Source of the DNA: Pedobacter cryoconitis | GTDB taxonomy: Bacteria; Bacteroidota; Bacteroidia; Sphingobacteriales; Sphingobacteriaceae | DNA length: 64,000 nt | Assembly: GCF_014200605.1 (NCBI RefSeq) | Contig: NZ_JACHCE010000010.1 | Location: 62,001 to 126,000 of the forward strand | Reading direction: 5' to 3' | Program-made: the position numbers and the translations under genes | Notes under the pieces: model-generated | What the model was told of the DNA's origin: nothing | The model's database searches: none | Seen by the model: only the letters and a program-made list of their open reading frames with translations | Shown: piece by piece, positions 8,369-17,638 of the stretch | Layout: every line of letters starts with the position of its first letter | Numbering within the stretch: the first letter of the stretch is position 1

Positions 8369-8907
8369 AATTTTCTATTCTCCCATTCTTCTCTGGTAAT
8401 TTTGAACCAGTCATGTTCATCGCCATCCAGGTCAAATTTCTCTATATAACGTAATCCTATTTTCTCCAGGACAATTTTCGAAGCTGTATTTCCGGTATCT
8501 GCCATTGCATAAATTTCATGGAGCTTAAGTCCATCAAAACCATAATCCAGTGAAGCCTGTGCAGCTTCAGTAGCATATCCTTTTCCCCAAAATCGCTGTA
8601 TAAACCGATAACCAACTTCATAGTAATTGGTATGGTTATTATAAGAGCCCCTGACTAACTTTAAGCCAGCCCAGCCAATAAACTCAGCTGTATCTTTTTT
8701 AATTACTGCAAGCCTGCCTGTACCATTATCAATATATTGTTTTCTGATAAAAGCGATAGCTTCTTCAGTCTGCGTTATACTGCTGACAGGCTGATTTCCT
8801 AAATATTTATGTACTAAAGGATCATTATCCAGCTCATACATCCCATCTTTATCTGACAATAGGATCTCTCTTAAAATCAGCCTGTCTGTTTCAGCAAAAA
8901 CTTTCAT
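8365..8907 (-). CDS. GNAT family N-acetyltransferase (RimJ/RimL type)
   Basis: A 180-residue protein of the RimJ/RimL branch of GNAT acetyltransferases. It begins 'ETDRLILREILLSDKDGMYEL', carries the acetyl-CoA loop in 'RFWGKGYATEAAQASLDYGF' (R/Q-x-x-G-x-G/A), and ends with 'NTASKIVLEKIGLRYIEKF', the conserved N-x-x-S-x-x-x-x-E-K-x-G-F/L signature. It probably acetylates the N-terminus of a protein or a small amine. It is the first gene of a likely three-gene operon with the cupin (4-base overlap) and the GyrI-like gene. Confidence 0.88.
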   Translation of the reverse strand: MKVFAETDRLILREILLSDKDGMYELDNDPLVHKYLGNQPVSSITQTEEAIAFIRKQYIDNGTGRLAVIKKDTAEFIGWAGLKLVRGSYNNHTNYYEVGYRFIQRFWGKGYATEAAQASLDYGFDGLKLHEIYAMADTGNTASKIVLEKIGLRYIEKFDLDGDEHDWFKITREEWENRKL

Positions 8908-9001
8908 TTTATAATTTCTTTAACCAATTGCCAATATCCCCATTATAGTTATTATTTGAATATTATCAAAATGTTAAAACATTACAGCTTCTAAAAACAT
9001 C

Positions 9002-9874
9002 CTATTTCAAACTGAATTTATCACCCGCTGCATATAAGCTGAACCTCAAATTATCAAAAGTAATCAAATGATTTTCCCGCAGGCGTACGTTTTCAGGGTC
9101 TGCAACCCTAAGCACCTGGCTCACTCCAACAACAGTAATATTTTTATCCTGCACAATGATAGCTGTTCCTTCATCGATACCGATACAATCGAATTTAGGA
9201 TAAGCTGTAAGTGCAGAAAGAAGCCTGTTATAACGGCTGCGTTTGATAAAATGCTGATCAATAATCACAGAATCCAGTAAACCCATCCCGCTTTCAAATT
9301 CAATGTTCTCAGCTCTTAATTTGTTGAAAGTCTCTCTATAATTCGTATCCAGTAATTGATTTCCGGTAATCATATGTTTGCTCATTACAGCAGCTCCGGC
9401 ACTTGTACCGGCAATAGTTGCCCCATTATTATAAGCCTTATGTATCGCATCATAAACAGGCGTATTCAATACCGCTTTCATAAAACGGGTTTGATCACCG
9501 CCGGTAATAAAAACAAGTCTGGCACCTGCCAGAGAATCCAGCCATGGCTGATGATGTACCTGCTCTCCTACAAAATTAAAGTTGTAAATATTATTTTTGG
9601 CCGCGGCCGATAACTGAGTTTTAATAGCCTCAAAAGAAGCTTCAGGCTCAGCAGTCGCCATTGGCAATACGATAATGTAATCGTTCTTACTCAGCTTAGC
9701 CGTTTTTATCAGTGCACTGATTAATTCAGGAGAGCGATCACCACCACCAATAATGAACAGACTGCCTTTAGCTAAAGCAGGCTTAGCCTTATTTTGACAA
9801 AAACCCTGATTAATCGTAAATAATACAACAAAAAGCAACATGCATTGCATGCGCAAACAAATTCTATTAAACAT
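9002..9874 (-). CDS. secreted cyanophycinase (peptidase family S51)
   Basis: A 290-residue serine peptidase of the cyanophycinase branch of family S51. An N-terminal hydrophobic segment ending 'INQGFCQ' indicates export, possibly as a lipoprotein. The nucleophile is Ser158 in 'AGTSAGAAV', preceded by 'FITGGDQTRF' (about 123-131). The family-specific 'IIDQHFIKRSRYNRLLSAL' (about 204-222) and 'GIDEGTAIIV' (about 232-241) are present and separate it from PepE-type dipeptidases. Cyanophycinase cuts cyanophycin into beta-Asp-Arg dipeptides. The gene is eight bases downstream of the isoaspartyl peptidase and is the last gene of the SusCD locus. Action on another beta-aspartyl polymer or peptide is possible. 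Confidence 0.87.
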   Translation of the reverse strand: MFNRICLRMQCMLLFVVLFTINQGFCQNKAKPALAKGSLFIIGGGDRSPELISALIKTAKLSKNDYIIVLPMATAEPEASFEAIKTQLSAAAKNNIYNFNFVGEQVHHQPWLDSLAGARLVFITGGDQTRFMKAVLNTPVYDAIHKAYNNGATIAGTSAGAAVMSKHMITGNQLLDTNYRETFNKLRAENIEFESGMGLLDSVIIDQHFIKRSRYNRLLSALTAYPKFDCIGIDEGTAIIVQDKNITVVGVSQVLRVADPENVRLRENHLITFDNLRFSLYAAGDKFSLK

Positions 9875-9882
9875 AAAGCCTG

Positions 9883-10911
9883 CTATTTATAGATTAACAC
9901 TTCAATTTTACCATCTGCTGTAACCGTTCCTCTGTACATTCCTTCAGTATTAAATGGCATGGTTACATTACCTTTTGCATCCATAGCAATCAGACCACCG
10001 TCACCACCCATTTTTCCGACTTTATCCAGTACCGCCTGAGCTGCGTCGGTAACTGACAAATTTTTATATTCCATCATAGCCGAAATGTCATGGGCCACTA
10101 CATTACGGATATAAAACTCGCCCCAGCCGGTACAAGAAATACCAGCGGTCAGATTATTTGCATAAGTACCCGCTCCAATAATTGGTGAATCACCAACACG
10201 GCCATATTTCTTATTCGTCATTCCGCCAGTAGAAGTACCAGCAGCAAGATTCCCTGATTTATCCAAAGCGACAGCACCGACAGTACCGAATTTATAATCA
10301 TGATTTATAGTACCCAGTTTCATTGATTTTTTATTTCCGTGATCCAGAACAGCTTTTGTTGAATCCTCTTTAATAGCCTGCTGTAAGCCATCCCAGCGTT
10401 CTTTAGTATAGAAATATTTAGGATTGACAATCTCAACACCAGCCTGTTTAGCAAATAACTCTGCTCCCGGGCCTACCATCATTACATGTTCAGATTTTTC
10501 CATTACTGCTCTTGCAGCAGAAATAGGGTTTTTAATCGTAGTTACGCCTGCAACAGCACCAGCCATCAGTGTTTTACCATCCATAATAGCAGCGTCCATT
10601 TCATTTTTTCCAGCATGAGTAAACACTGCCCCCTTGCCTGCATTAAATAATGGAGAATCTTCCATCACATGTATAGTAGCCTCAACAGCATCTAAACTTG
10701 TCTTTCCTGCTTTCAAAACGTCATATCCGGTTTGTAACGCTTTGGTTAGTGCAGCAACATAAGCAGCTTCTTTTTCAGCGCTCATATTTTTCCTGGTAAT
10801 CGTTCCTGCCCCTCCATGAATTACCATTACATATTTTTGTTGTCCATAAGTTATATTCGCTGCAAAACATAAAAGAAATACGGCTATTGTTTTTAGGTTC
10901 TTATTCATCAT
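9883..10911 (-). CDS. secreted isoaspartyl peptidase / L-asparaginase (Ntn hydrolase)
   Basis: A 342-residue plant-type asparaginase of family T2, made as a precursor that cuts itself to expose a threonine. The nucleophile is Thr210 in 'FGTVGAVALDKSGNLAAGTSTGG'. 'IHGGAGTI' near residue 31 and 'NAGKGAVFTHAG' near residue 90 are the other conserved blocks. A signal peptide ('FLLCFAANITYGQQ') sends it to the periplasm. These enzymes hydrolyse beta-aspartyl dipeptides, including beta-Asp-Arg, and slowly L-asparagine. Its position between SusD and cyanophycinase suggests it processes the dipeptides made by the latter. The eight-base spacing to cyanophycinase supports one transcript. Confidence 0.9.
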   Translation of the reverse strand: MMNKNLKTIAVFLLCFAANITYGQQKYVMVIHGGAGTITRKNMSAEKEAAYVAALTKALQTGYDVLKAGKTSLDAVEATIHVMEDSPLFNAGKGAVFTHAGKNEMDAAIMDGKTLMAGAVAGVTTIKNPISAARAVMEKSEHVMMVGPGAELFAKQAGVEIVNPKYFYTKERWDGLQQAIKEDSTKAVLDHGNKKSMKLGTINHDYKFGTVGAVALDKSGNLAAGTSTGGMTNKKYGRVGDSPIIGAGTYANNLTAGISCTGWGEFYIRNVVAHDISAMMEYKNLSVTDAAQAVLDKVGKMGGDGGLIAMDAKGNVTMPFNTEGMYRGTVTADGKIEVLIYK

Positions 10912-10976
10912 TTTGGTTCGTTTTATTTGAGTTGAAATTTGGTTTTAAATTATCTTTAAGAAAGATAACGACAATA

Positions 10977-12356
10977 TTAATAATTAGGATTTTGAACCGT
11001 GTTTTTGTTTACAGAGATCTCCAGTGCCGGTATAGGAAGCGAATATTGAGCCTGGGTTGGTAATAACCTGATTGCACCAGAGGTATTTATCGCATCTTCA
11101 GGTAATCTTTGTACAGGCAGATTTCTACGTTTCAAATCAAAGAAACGATGACCTTCAAAAGCTAATTCCTTAAAGCGTTCTGTATAAACAGCATTAATTA
11201 AATCATCCTTACCTGCAAAAACTACCGGAACATAATCCTTAATCCTGGCCGCACGTAAAGCATTTAAATCTCCCGCAGCATCACCTGTGCTTTCAGCTTC
11301 GGCTTCCGCTTTGATCAGATACATTTCACCTGTCCGGAACATTTTAATATCAGCCAGCCCGGGAGCTAATGCCGTGCCCGGATATTTATTAACCAGATAA
11401 GCCGATTTTTTTTCTCCTCTTGTATTATCAAATTTAATGTAAGCTTTATAACGTATATCATTCACCTGATCAAAGGAATTAATCAATTTGAAAGAAGGTG
11501 CATATAAAACTATTTTTGAAGCCTGACGGTAAAACAGATCACCAATCTTTTCATCATCCCCTACTCTTTTCAGTTTCCAGATTACCTCCTGATCATTAGC
11601 ATCCGTCCAGATATCAGGAAATTGATCAGCAGTTGCCAATGGCATTGAACTGATCACTTCCGAAGCATAAGTGATTGCTTCTGTCCAGTTTTTCTCATAT
11701 AATGCCAATCTTGCCTGCATGGCCGATACAGCAATTTTTGTCACCCTGGTTTTATCATCAAAAGATGAAGGGATCAATGCTTTAGCAGCTAAAAGATCTG
11801 CCTTAGCATCAGCCGCCACAACTTCAAAACGGTCTCTTGCAGGATAACTAATCACAGAAGCTTTCATATAAGGGACCCCTAAAGCACCACTCTGATAAGC
11901 TGAACCATACATCCTCAGCAATTCGAAATGACAAAATGCTCTTAAAGCCAGAAGTTCACCACGGTAACGATCCCTGGTCGCTACATCAGCTGCCGCTACA
12001 GTAATCTTATCCAATCCTGCCAAAACCCTGTTTGTCCTGTCAATGGCTACATAATACGAATAATAAGGAGCCGTAACAGATCCGTTATCAGCTGTATAAA
12101 GCCACCTGTGCGCATCTGTATTACTCACTGTATTTTCTGCAGGCAGCATAACTTCATCAGATATGATCGCATTTATGCCTACAAGTGCATAATCCAGTTG
12201 GGCATACACCCCGGTCAACCCTAAATTAATATCATTCATATTCCGGTAGGCTTTCTCCGCATCTATGGTATCAGTAGGCTTTAAATCCAGCTTGCTACAG
12301 GAAGAAAAGAGAATTAGCAGCGAAAGTATCCACGTATATTTTATATTCTTAGTCAT
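10977..12356 (-). CDS. SusD/RagB family nutrient-binding outer-membrane lipoprotein
   Basis: A 459-residue surface lipoprotein. The start at 12356 is chosen because the product then begins with a lipoprotein signal, with the lipobox Cys at residue 20 ('LILFSSCSKL'). The longer frame to 12458 would overlap susC and add a non-signal leader. The N-terminal 'AYRNMNDINLGLTGVYAQL' and the C-terminal 'VYTERFKELAFEGHRFFDLKRRN' are hallmark SusD blocks; the latter is close to the end as usual. SusD caps the SusC pore and binds the substrate at the cell surface. It starts 11 bases after susC and precedes the isoaspartyl peptidase and cyanophycinase, which suggests a peptide rather than glycan ligand. 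Confidence 0.93.
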   Translation of the reverse strand: MTKNIKYTWILSLLILFSSCSKLDLKPTDTIDAEKAYRNMNDINLGLTGVYAQLDYALVGINAIISDEVMLPAENTVSNTDAHRWLYTADNGSVTAPYYSYYVAIDRTNRVLAGLDKITVAAADVATRDRYRGELLALRAFCHFELLRMYGSAYQSGALGVPYMKASVISYPARDRFEVVAADAKADLLAAKALIPSSFDDKTRVTKIAVSAMQARLALYEKNWTEAITYASEVISSMPLATADQFPDIWTDANDQEVIWKLKRVGDDEKIGDLFYRQASKIVLYAPSFKLINSFDQVNDIRYKAYIKFDNTRGEKKSAYLVNKYPGTALAPGLADIKMFRTGEMYLIKAEAEAESTGDAAGDLNALRAARIKDYVPVVFAGKDDLINAVYTERFKELAFEGHRFFDLKRRNLPVQRLPEDAINTSGAIRLLPTQAQYSLPIPALEISVNKNTVQNPNY

Positions 12357-12366
12357 CGTCTTAAGT

Positions 12367-15300
12367 TTAGAAGTTAATACTAATTCCAGCGGTATAGGTT
12401 CTTGCATTGGGGTATTGGAAAAGACCTGAAACACCATTATTTTCAGGATCCAGTCCACGCCATTTTGTCCAGGTCACCAGATTCTGACCCTGTACAAAAA
12501 TCTTTAAGTTGCTGACCACTTTTATTTTTTCAATCAGGGCTTTAGGTAAGGTATAACTGATATTTACATTTCTTAATCTCAGGAACGAAGCGTCCTGGAT
12601 ATCTTTAGAAGTAAAATTTCTTGGGATATCAAACCGTTGTAACGTTTTCACATCACCAGGTTTCATCCAGCGGTCATCTAACATTCTGATCGATTGATTA
12701 CTGGTTGCATAACGCTGATTTTCATTATAAAAATCTTCATTATTCCAACGGGAAACACCCGATACAAAAGAAAACAAAGCACTGGCAGTAATCCCTTTCC
12801 AGCTTAAACTGGTATTAAAACCACCTGTAAATGAAGGGTACAAACTTCCTGATTTAGCTACGCTCTGTGTATTTGAATTATAAGTTGTGGTAATACTCCC
12901 ATCAGGATTATAATATTGTGCTTCACCAGTCTGCGGATTTACACCTGCCCATTGCGGCGCATAGTAAGATCCATAAGGCAAGCCGACTTTTAAGATCCGT
13001 GTATCGCCATCAGGATAAGAATCAGCCACATCAGTTACATGGAGTACTACATTTTTATTGTAACCTGCATTCACACCAACAGTCCAGGTAAAATCCCTGG
13101 TTTTTAAAATATCTCCGCTCAGATCAAATTCTACCCCTCTGTTTCTCATTTTTCCGGTACTTAAACTCAGTAAAGGAAAACCAGCTGTAGCAGAGGGCGG
13201 CTGATCAATGAACATGTTATTAGTTACCTTATAATAATAATCAGCAGACAGACGTAATCTGCGGCTTTGAAATAACGTCAGCTCAAAACCTGTATTGAAT
13301 TCATTGACATATTCCCAGTCAAAATTTGGATTACCGGCCGAAAGCGGAATAATTCCAGGTTTACCTCCATAACTTGCATTTGCACCATAAGTTGGCAGAT
13401 ACAAGAAGTCTCCCGAGCCAAAAGGACTGGCAGAGGTACCGTAACTTACTCTGAAACTCAGATCTGAAATCAGCGTACTGCTTTTCAAAAAGTCTTCATT
13501 TTTAGCATTCCAGTTCGCCCCTACAGAGTAAAAGCCATGCCATTTATTTTGCGGGGCTACCTTTGTAGAGCCATCATAGCGGTAACTTCCGGTTAACGTA
13601 TATTTACTATCATAAGTATATCTGGCCACACTCATCAGCGAAGCCAGTGCACTGCTGGTTTTTGAACCACCTACATTAGGCAGATAATCGATACTATTTG
13701 TAATTCCCGCAGGGGTTTCCGGCAAACGACCATCCAAACCAAATCCAGTAAAACCAAAAGCATTGTAATTATTATAGACATATTCATAAAAAGCAGAAGC
13801 CTCAAAATCATGTTTCTGATTAAATGTTTTAGCATAAGTCAACCCGGAAGTAGAAATGATATTAAAATTTCTACGTGTGCCTTCATCAAATCTTCCTTTT
13901 CCACCCAAAGTATTCGAGTTACTGATAGATCCGTAATAAGAGTCAGGATTGATATAGGCCTGATCTGTAGAGTTCCTGTAATCTATACCAGCTCTGGTTG
14001 TAATTTTCAGTTCAGGTATAATTTGATAAGCCAAAGCAATGCCGATGATAGATTTCAGCTGATCCGTTTTACTTGATGAGTTTAATAAACGCTCCAGTGC
14101 CTGACTTCCTTCCCGCTGATCTGCTATAAAATACTGGTCCTGGTTGCCCGGATGAATTAAAGTACCATCAGGAGCATAAGGATTTTCATAAGGAAGCGCG
14201 TAGTAAACTGCCGACATCGCAGTTCCTCCCCTGCTGCTTCCTTCCCCTTCGGTGAAGCTCTGGTTAGAATAACCAATATTCAGGTTTACGTTTCCGGAGA
14301 ATTTATCAGCTTTAAAATCAAGATTACTTTTCAAAGCATATCTTTCTAAGCCAGTACGTTTAGCAATCCCATCCTGTTTATAATAGTTCAGGGAGTTATA
14401 GAAACGCACATTCTCATTTCCACCGCTCAAGCTCACCTGTTGTTCCTGGAATTTACTTTGCTGATAAAACTCTTTTCTCCAGTCAATATTGATATTTCTG
14501 ATACTATCTAAAATATGATCTGCTCTTTGTCTGAAACTTGCTGTGCCGGAAATATAATCCGGATTTTTTGGTGAATAGGCCCATCCTGGTCCAAGATCCC
14601 TTCCAAAATCCAATCCAACACCTTCTTCAAACGACAAACGCTGCGCGGTATTCATCATCGTAAATTTAGGGTCTGTCAGTTTTGAAAAACCATATTGAGA
14701 AGTGTATTGCACCTGTATTTTACCCACTTTTCCCTTTTTAGTGGTAATGACAATTACCCCGTTCGAACCTCTTGATCCATAAAGTGCTTTTGCAGAAGCA
14801 TCTTTTAGTACGGTTACATTTTCAATATCTGCCGAATTGATCGTTTGAAAAAAACTAGCCTCAATCGGCGTTCCATCCATAATGTACAGAGGTGCAGAAG
14901 AGCCATTTACACTCCCAACCCCACGAATAACAACCGCAGCACTTTGTCCCGGCTGACCAGAACTTGAAATCACACTCATCCCTGCAACCCGGCCCTGTAA
15001 AATCTGATCAAAGGTTAAACCTGCAACATCATTGATTTTATCTGCTGTAACTAAAGTTGCAGCACTTGCTGATTGTGTACGTTTATAATTTGTATAGCCA
15101 GTTACTACCAGCTCCTGCAAATTCCTATTATCACTTTTCAAGACCACATTGATCGTATTCCCACTGGCCTGAATAGCTTGTTTAATGAAGCCTACATAAG
15201 AAAATTCAAGTACAGAAGCCGCATCAGGTACACGGATCGCATAACTGCCTTGTCCATCTGTAGTCGTAGCTATTGATGTTCCGCTTAATTTAACAGATAC

Positions 15301-15732
15301 ACCCGGCAACGGTAACCCCGCTTCATCGGTCACACGACCTGAAATAACCACGTCATTCTGCACTTTTGTGCCCGGATAAATAACCACAAGATTACTCTCT
15401 TTGAGTATGTAGGTGAGCCTGGTTTCCTTTAAAATAGACTTCATCGCTTCGTCCAGTGAAACTTCATGCAGGTTTAATGAAGTTTTTTCATCTTTCGATA
15501 AAGTCTGATCACTATAAACAAAACGGTAGTCGGTCTGCTTTTCAATAGTTTTAAGCAAGCTTCTGATGCTCATATGGTCTGCACTAATGCTGATTTTCTG
15601 CTGTGCAAAACCAGAAGCAGAAACCTGCATACACATGATCAGTAAAATTAAGCCAGTGAGTTTTGTCAGCAGCAGCATTCTGCTACTAATCAAATACTTA
15701 CCAGATTTCTCTAATAGTAAAATTTTCATCAT
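12367..15732 (-). CDS. SusC/RagA TonB-linked outer-membrane transporter with STN signalling domain
   Basis: A 1121-residue TonB-dependent transporter. It has an N-terminal export segment ending 'ASGFAQQ', then a secretin/TonB N-terminal (STN) signalling domain (about 48-120: 'MSIRSLLKTIEKQTDYRFVYS'). A carboxypeptidase-regulatory-like domain follows (about 128-212: 'VSGRVTDEAGLPLPGVSVKL'), then the SusC plug with 'ELVVTGYTNYKR' and 'LYGSRGSNGVIVITTKKGK' (about 205-335), and a large barrel ending in a terminal aromatic ('GISINF'). The STN domain contacts a FecR protein in the periplasm, and the fecR gene lies 47 bases upstream. It imports the SusD-bound ligand using TonB energy and at the same time reports it to the sigma factor. 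Confidence 0.95.
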   Translation of the reverse strand: MMKILLLEKSGKYLISSRMLLLTKLTGLILLIMCMQVSASGFAQQKISISADHMSIRSLLKTIEKQTDYRFVYSDQTLSKDEKTSLNLHEVSLDEAMKSILKETRLTYILKESNLVVIYPGTKVQNDVVISGRVTDEAGLPLPGVSVKLSGTSIATTTDGQGSYAIRVPDAASVLEFSYVGFIKQAIQASGNTINVVLKSDNRNLQELVVTGYTNYKRTQSASAATLVTADKINDVAGLTFDQILQGRVAGMSVISSSGQPGQSAAVVIRGVGSVNGSSAPLYIMDGTPIEASFFQTINSADIENVTVLKDASAKALYGSRGSNGVIVITTKKGKVGKIQVQYTSQYGFSKLTDPKFTMMNTAQRLSFEEGVGLDFGRDLGPGWAYSPKNPDYISGTASFRQRADHILDSIRNINIDWRKEFYQQSKFQEQQVSLSGGNENVRFYNSLNYYKQDGIAKRTGLERYALKSNLDFKADKFSGNVNLNIGYSNQSFTEGEGSSRGGTAMSAVYYALPYENPYAPDGTLIHPGNQDQYFIADQREGSQALERLLNSSSKTDQLKSIIGIALAYQIIPELKITTRAGIDYRNSTDQAYINPDSYYGSISNSNTLGGKGRFDEGTRRNFNIISTSGLTYAKTFNQKHDFEASAFYEYVYNNYNAFGFTGFGLDGRLPETPAGITNSIDYLPNVGGSKTSSALASLMSVARYTYDSKYTLTGSYRYDGSTKVAPQNKWHGFYSVGANWNAKNEDFLKSSTLISDLSFRVSYGTSASPFGSGDFLYLPTYGANASYGGKPGIIPLSAGNPNFDWEYVNEFNTGFELTLFQSRRLRLSADYYYKVTNNMFIDQPPSATAGFPLLSLSTGKMRNRGVEFDLSGDILKTRDFTWTVGVNAGYNKNVVLHVTDVADSYPDGDTRILKVGLPYGSYYAPQWAGVNPQTGEAQYYNPDGSITTTYNSNTQSVAKSGSLYPSFTGGFNTSLSWKGITASALFSFVSGVSRWNNEDFYNENQRYATSNQSIRMLDDRWMKPGDVKTLQRFDIPRNFTSKDIQDASFLRLRNVNISYTLPKALIEKIKVVSNLKIFVQGQNLVTWTKWRGLDPENNGVSGLFQYPNARTYTAGISINF

Positions 15733-15779
15733 ATTGGTTAGTTTAAGGTTTGGAGAAAAATTTATTGGTGGTTTGGATT

Positions 15780-16880
15780 TTATTTACTGATAGTAATCCT
15801 GTTTTGTGCGGCTTTAAATTTAAATGGATAGGCGATTTGTAATGCTTCGAGCATTTTAACAATACTCTCGTTTTCAAAGGTTCCGGAATAGCGATAATCT
15901 TTGACTTCCTGATCGGCAATATAAACTTCAATACCATACCAGTTTTGTAGCTTTCCGGCAATTTCAGCCAGGGGTTCATTGTCTATTACCATCCGGTTGC
16001 GCACCCATTGTATTTCTTCATATGGATGGTTTTCTTGCTGATGATCCATTGAGGAGACCAGGAATATCTTTTCAAGCGCTGTATTTTTATCCGCAGGGAT
16101 ATTACGATAGGAAAGTTTCTGATCAGGTTTCAGTATAACGGTATATCCAGGGTATTTTTTTGAGGCTACCTGTACACGGCCACGAATTAAAGAAGTTTCT
16201 ATAATAGCTGATTGAGGATAAGCTTTTACATTAAAGCTTGTTCCCAATACTTTAATATCATTCATCGAAGTATGTACCGTGAAAGGATGTGCAGCATCAT
16301 GTTTGACTTCAAAAAATGCTTCTCCTTTAAGCCAGATCTCTCTTTGAACAGGAGTAAAATTTCTGGACAGCCTGATTTCGCTGTTTTTATTTAAAGTAAT
16401 TACAGTACCATCTGTTAATACTACAGTTTTTCTGCTGGCAGAACCAGAAGAAAAAAGTGTTTCAGCTAAAGTATTTACAGACAGGTTATCTTTTGAAGGT
16501 AAATAAGCCTGCTGAATAAAGTAAAGAGATACCAGAATAATAACAGCAGCCGCTGTAAGACTCATATATTTATAAAAATTGTTACTTTTTTGATATAAAG
16601 TTTTTTCGTGGTTACCTGAACTCAATAAAAGATTTAAAACCTCTTTCTGTTTAAATGCATTTTTCAGGTCTTTGACCTGCTGCAGCCTACTGCCTTGTTT
16701 AACAGTCAGGATATTGACTATTTTTTTAGCATTTTCTATATCAACAGCCCTTTCGGGCAAATTATTTATCCAATTTTCCCAAAAAACATGATTTTCCAGA
16801 CTTGTTCCAAGACAATACTGCTGAAAAGAGTCATTACAAATCAGTTCTTCAATCAAAAAATCGTTCTCCGGCAATTGCAT
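15780..16880 (-). CDS. FecR family anti-sigma factor / sigma regulator
   Basis: A 366-residue inner-membrane protein. A cytoplasmic N-terminal part that should hold the sigma factor is followed by one membrane helix (about residues 105-125). Then come the periplasmic FecR domain ('TVVLTDGTVITLNKNSEIRLSRNF' and 'REIWLKGEAFFEVKHDAAHPFTVHT') and a C-terminal DUF4974 domain ('YRYSGTFENESIVKMLEALQIAYPFKF'). DUF4974 resembles an STN fold and is typical of Bacteroidota FecR. It lies between the sigma gene (74 bases upstream) and susC (47 bases downstream), the standard order of a cell-surface signalling operon. It should pass the state of the SusC STN domain to the sigma factor. Confidence 0.93.
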   Translation of the reverse strand: MQLPENDFLIEELICNDSFQQYCLGTSLENHVFWENWINNLPERAVDIENAKKIVNILTVKQGSRLQQVKDLKNAFKQKEVLNLLLSSGNHEKTLYQKSNNFYKYMSLTAAAVIILVSLYFIQQAYLPSKDNLSVNTLAETLFSSGSASRKTVVLTDGTVITLNKNSEIRLSRNFTPVQREIWLKGEAFFEVKHDAAHPFTVHTSMNDIKVLGTSFNVKAYPQSAIIETSLIRGRVQVASKKYPGYTVILKPDQKLSYRNIPADKNTALEKIFLVSSMDHQQENHPYEEIQWVRNRMVIDNEPLAEIAGKLQNWYGIEVYIADQEVKDYRYSGTFENESIVKMLEALQIAYPFKFKAAQNRITISK

Positions 16881-16954
16881 ATCCTTCTTTTACCTTATAG
16901 ACAGAGAAATCTCTTACTTTTCCTAAGAGAATCTGATTTTTTTTATCGGAGAGG

Positions 16955-17506
16955 TTATTTAAGGATTTTCCGGAGCATTTTTATGGCATCATAAACCGTA
17001 TTATAGGCAGTTTTTACGGTTTGGGAGGTTCGTTCTGCAATCTGCTCATAACTTAATCCCTCAAAGAATTTGAGCTGAATCAATTCAAACTGTCTTGGGG
17101 TAAGCTGGGCGATTGCAACCCGCAATTTATTCTTTATTTCTTCATCCTGCTGTAAGCCAATCATGATCTCTTCGTAAGAAAGCTCATTCATTACCTCGCC
17201 ATTACCCATTTTATTTACCGCAACATTGGTACGGTCAATATAAGCAAGTTGGTCCAGCATACACCTTCTTAAAGAAGTCATCAGATAAGACTTTACATTT
17301 TCGACCGGATTAAGTCTTGCTCTTTTATCCCATAGGTTCAAAAATACCTGATTAACGCAATCTTTGACCAGCTCATCATCAGGGTTAATCTTCAATCCAA
17401 AGCGGATCAGATGGAAATACAGATTATTATACAGCCCAAATAATGCGTCCTTATCTCCAAGCCGCATCTGTTCCCAATATTTCTTATCCTGTTCTGTGGG
17501 TAGCAT
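16955..17506 (-). CDS. ECF RNA polymerase sigma-70 factor (FecI-like)
   Basis: A 183-residue extracytoplasmic-function sigma factor. Region 2 is 'LFGLYNNLYFHLIRFGLKINPDDELVKDCVNQVFLNLWDKR' and region 4 is 'LTPRQFELIQLKFFEGLSYEQIAERTSQTVKTAYNTVYDAIKMLRK'. Other regions of classical sigma-70 are absent, as expected. The open frame goes back to 17635, but ATG 17506 ('MLPTEQDKKYWEQMRLGDKDAL') gives the normal family length and leaves a 132-base promoter region shared with the divergent SDR gene. It should drive the SusCD locus when released by the FecR protein. Confidence 0.93.
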   Translation of the reverse strand: MLPTEQDKKYWEQMRLGDKDALFGLYNNLYFHLIRFGLKINPDDELVKDCVNQVFLNLWDKRARLNPVENVKSYLMTSLRRCMLDQLAYIDRTNVAVNKMGNGEVMNELSYEEIMIGLQQDEEIKNKLRVAIAQLTPRQFELIQLKFFEGLSYEQIAERTSQTVKTAYNTVYDAIKMLRKILK

Positions 17507-17610
17507 AAATCGAATTGAATATAGGCATTTATGGTAACATAAAATCTCAGTGGTTTGAATTTCGCAATTAATGGGTTGAATTATGCAAACACCTGCCCTG
17601 CTATCCGGGA

Positions 17611-17618
17611 TACATTTG
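17611..17618 (+). promoter_or_regulatory. candidate -7 box of the SDR gene
   Basis: TACATTTG matches the Bacteroidota TAnnTTTG consensus and lies 20 bases before the SDR start at 17639. No TTG is at the right spacing upstream. Confidence 0.35.
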
Positions 17619-17638
17619 TGGTACAAAAAAAACATATT

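Noticed and set aside
12357..12458. Longer start for SusD
   Set aside because: It overlaps susC and would hide the lipoprotein signal that begins at 12356.
17507..17635. Longer start for the ECF sigma factor
   Set aside because: It adds 43 non-conserved residues and enters the promoter region of the divergent SDR gene.
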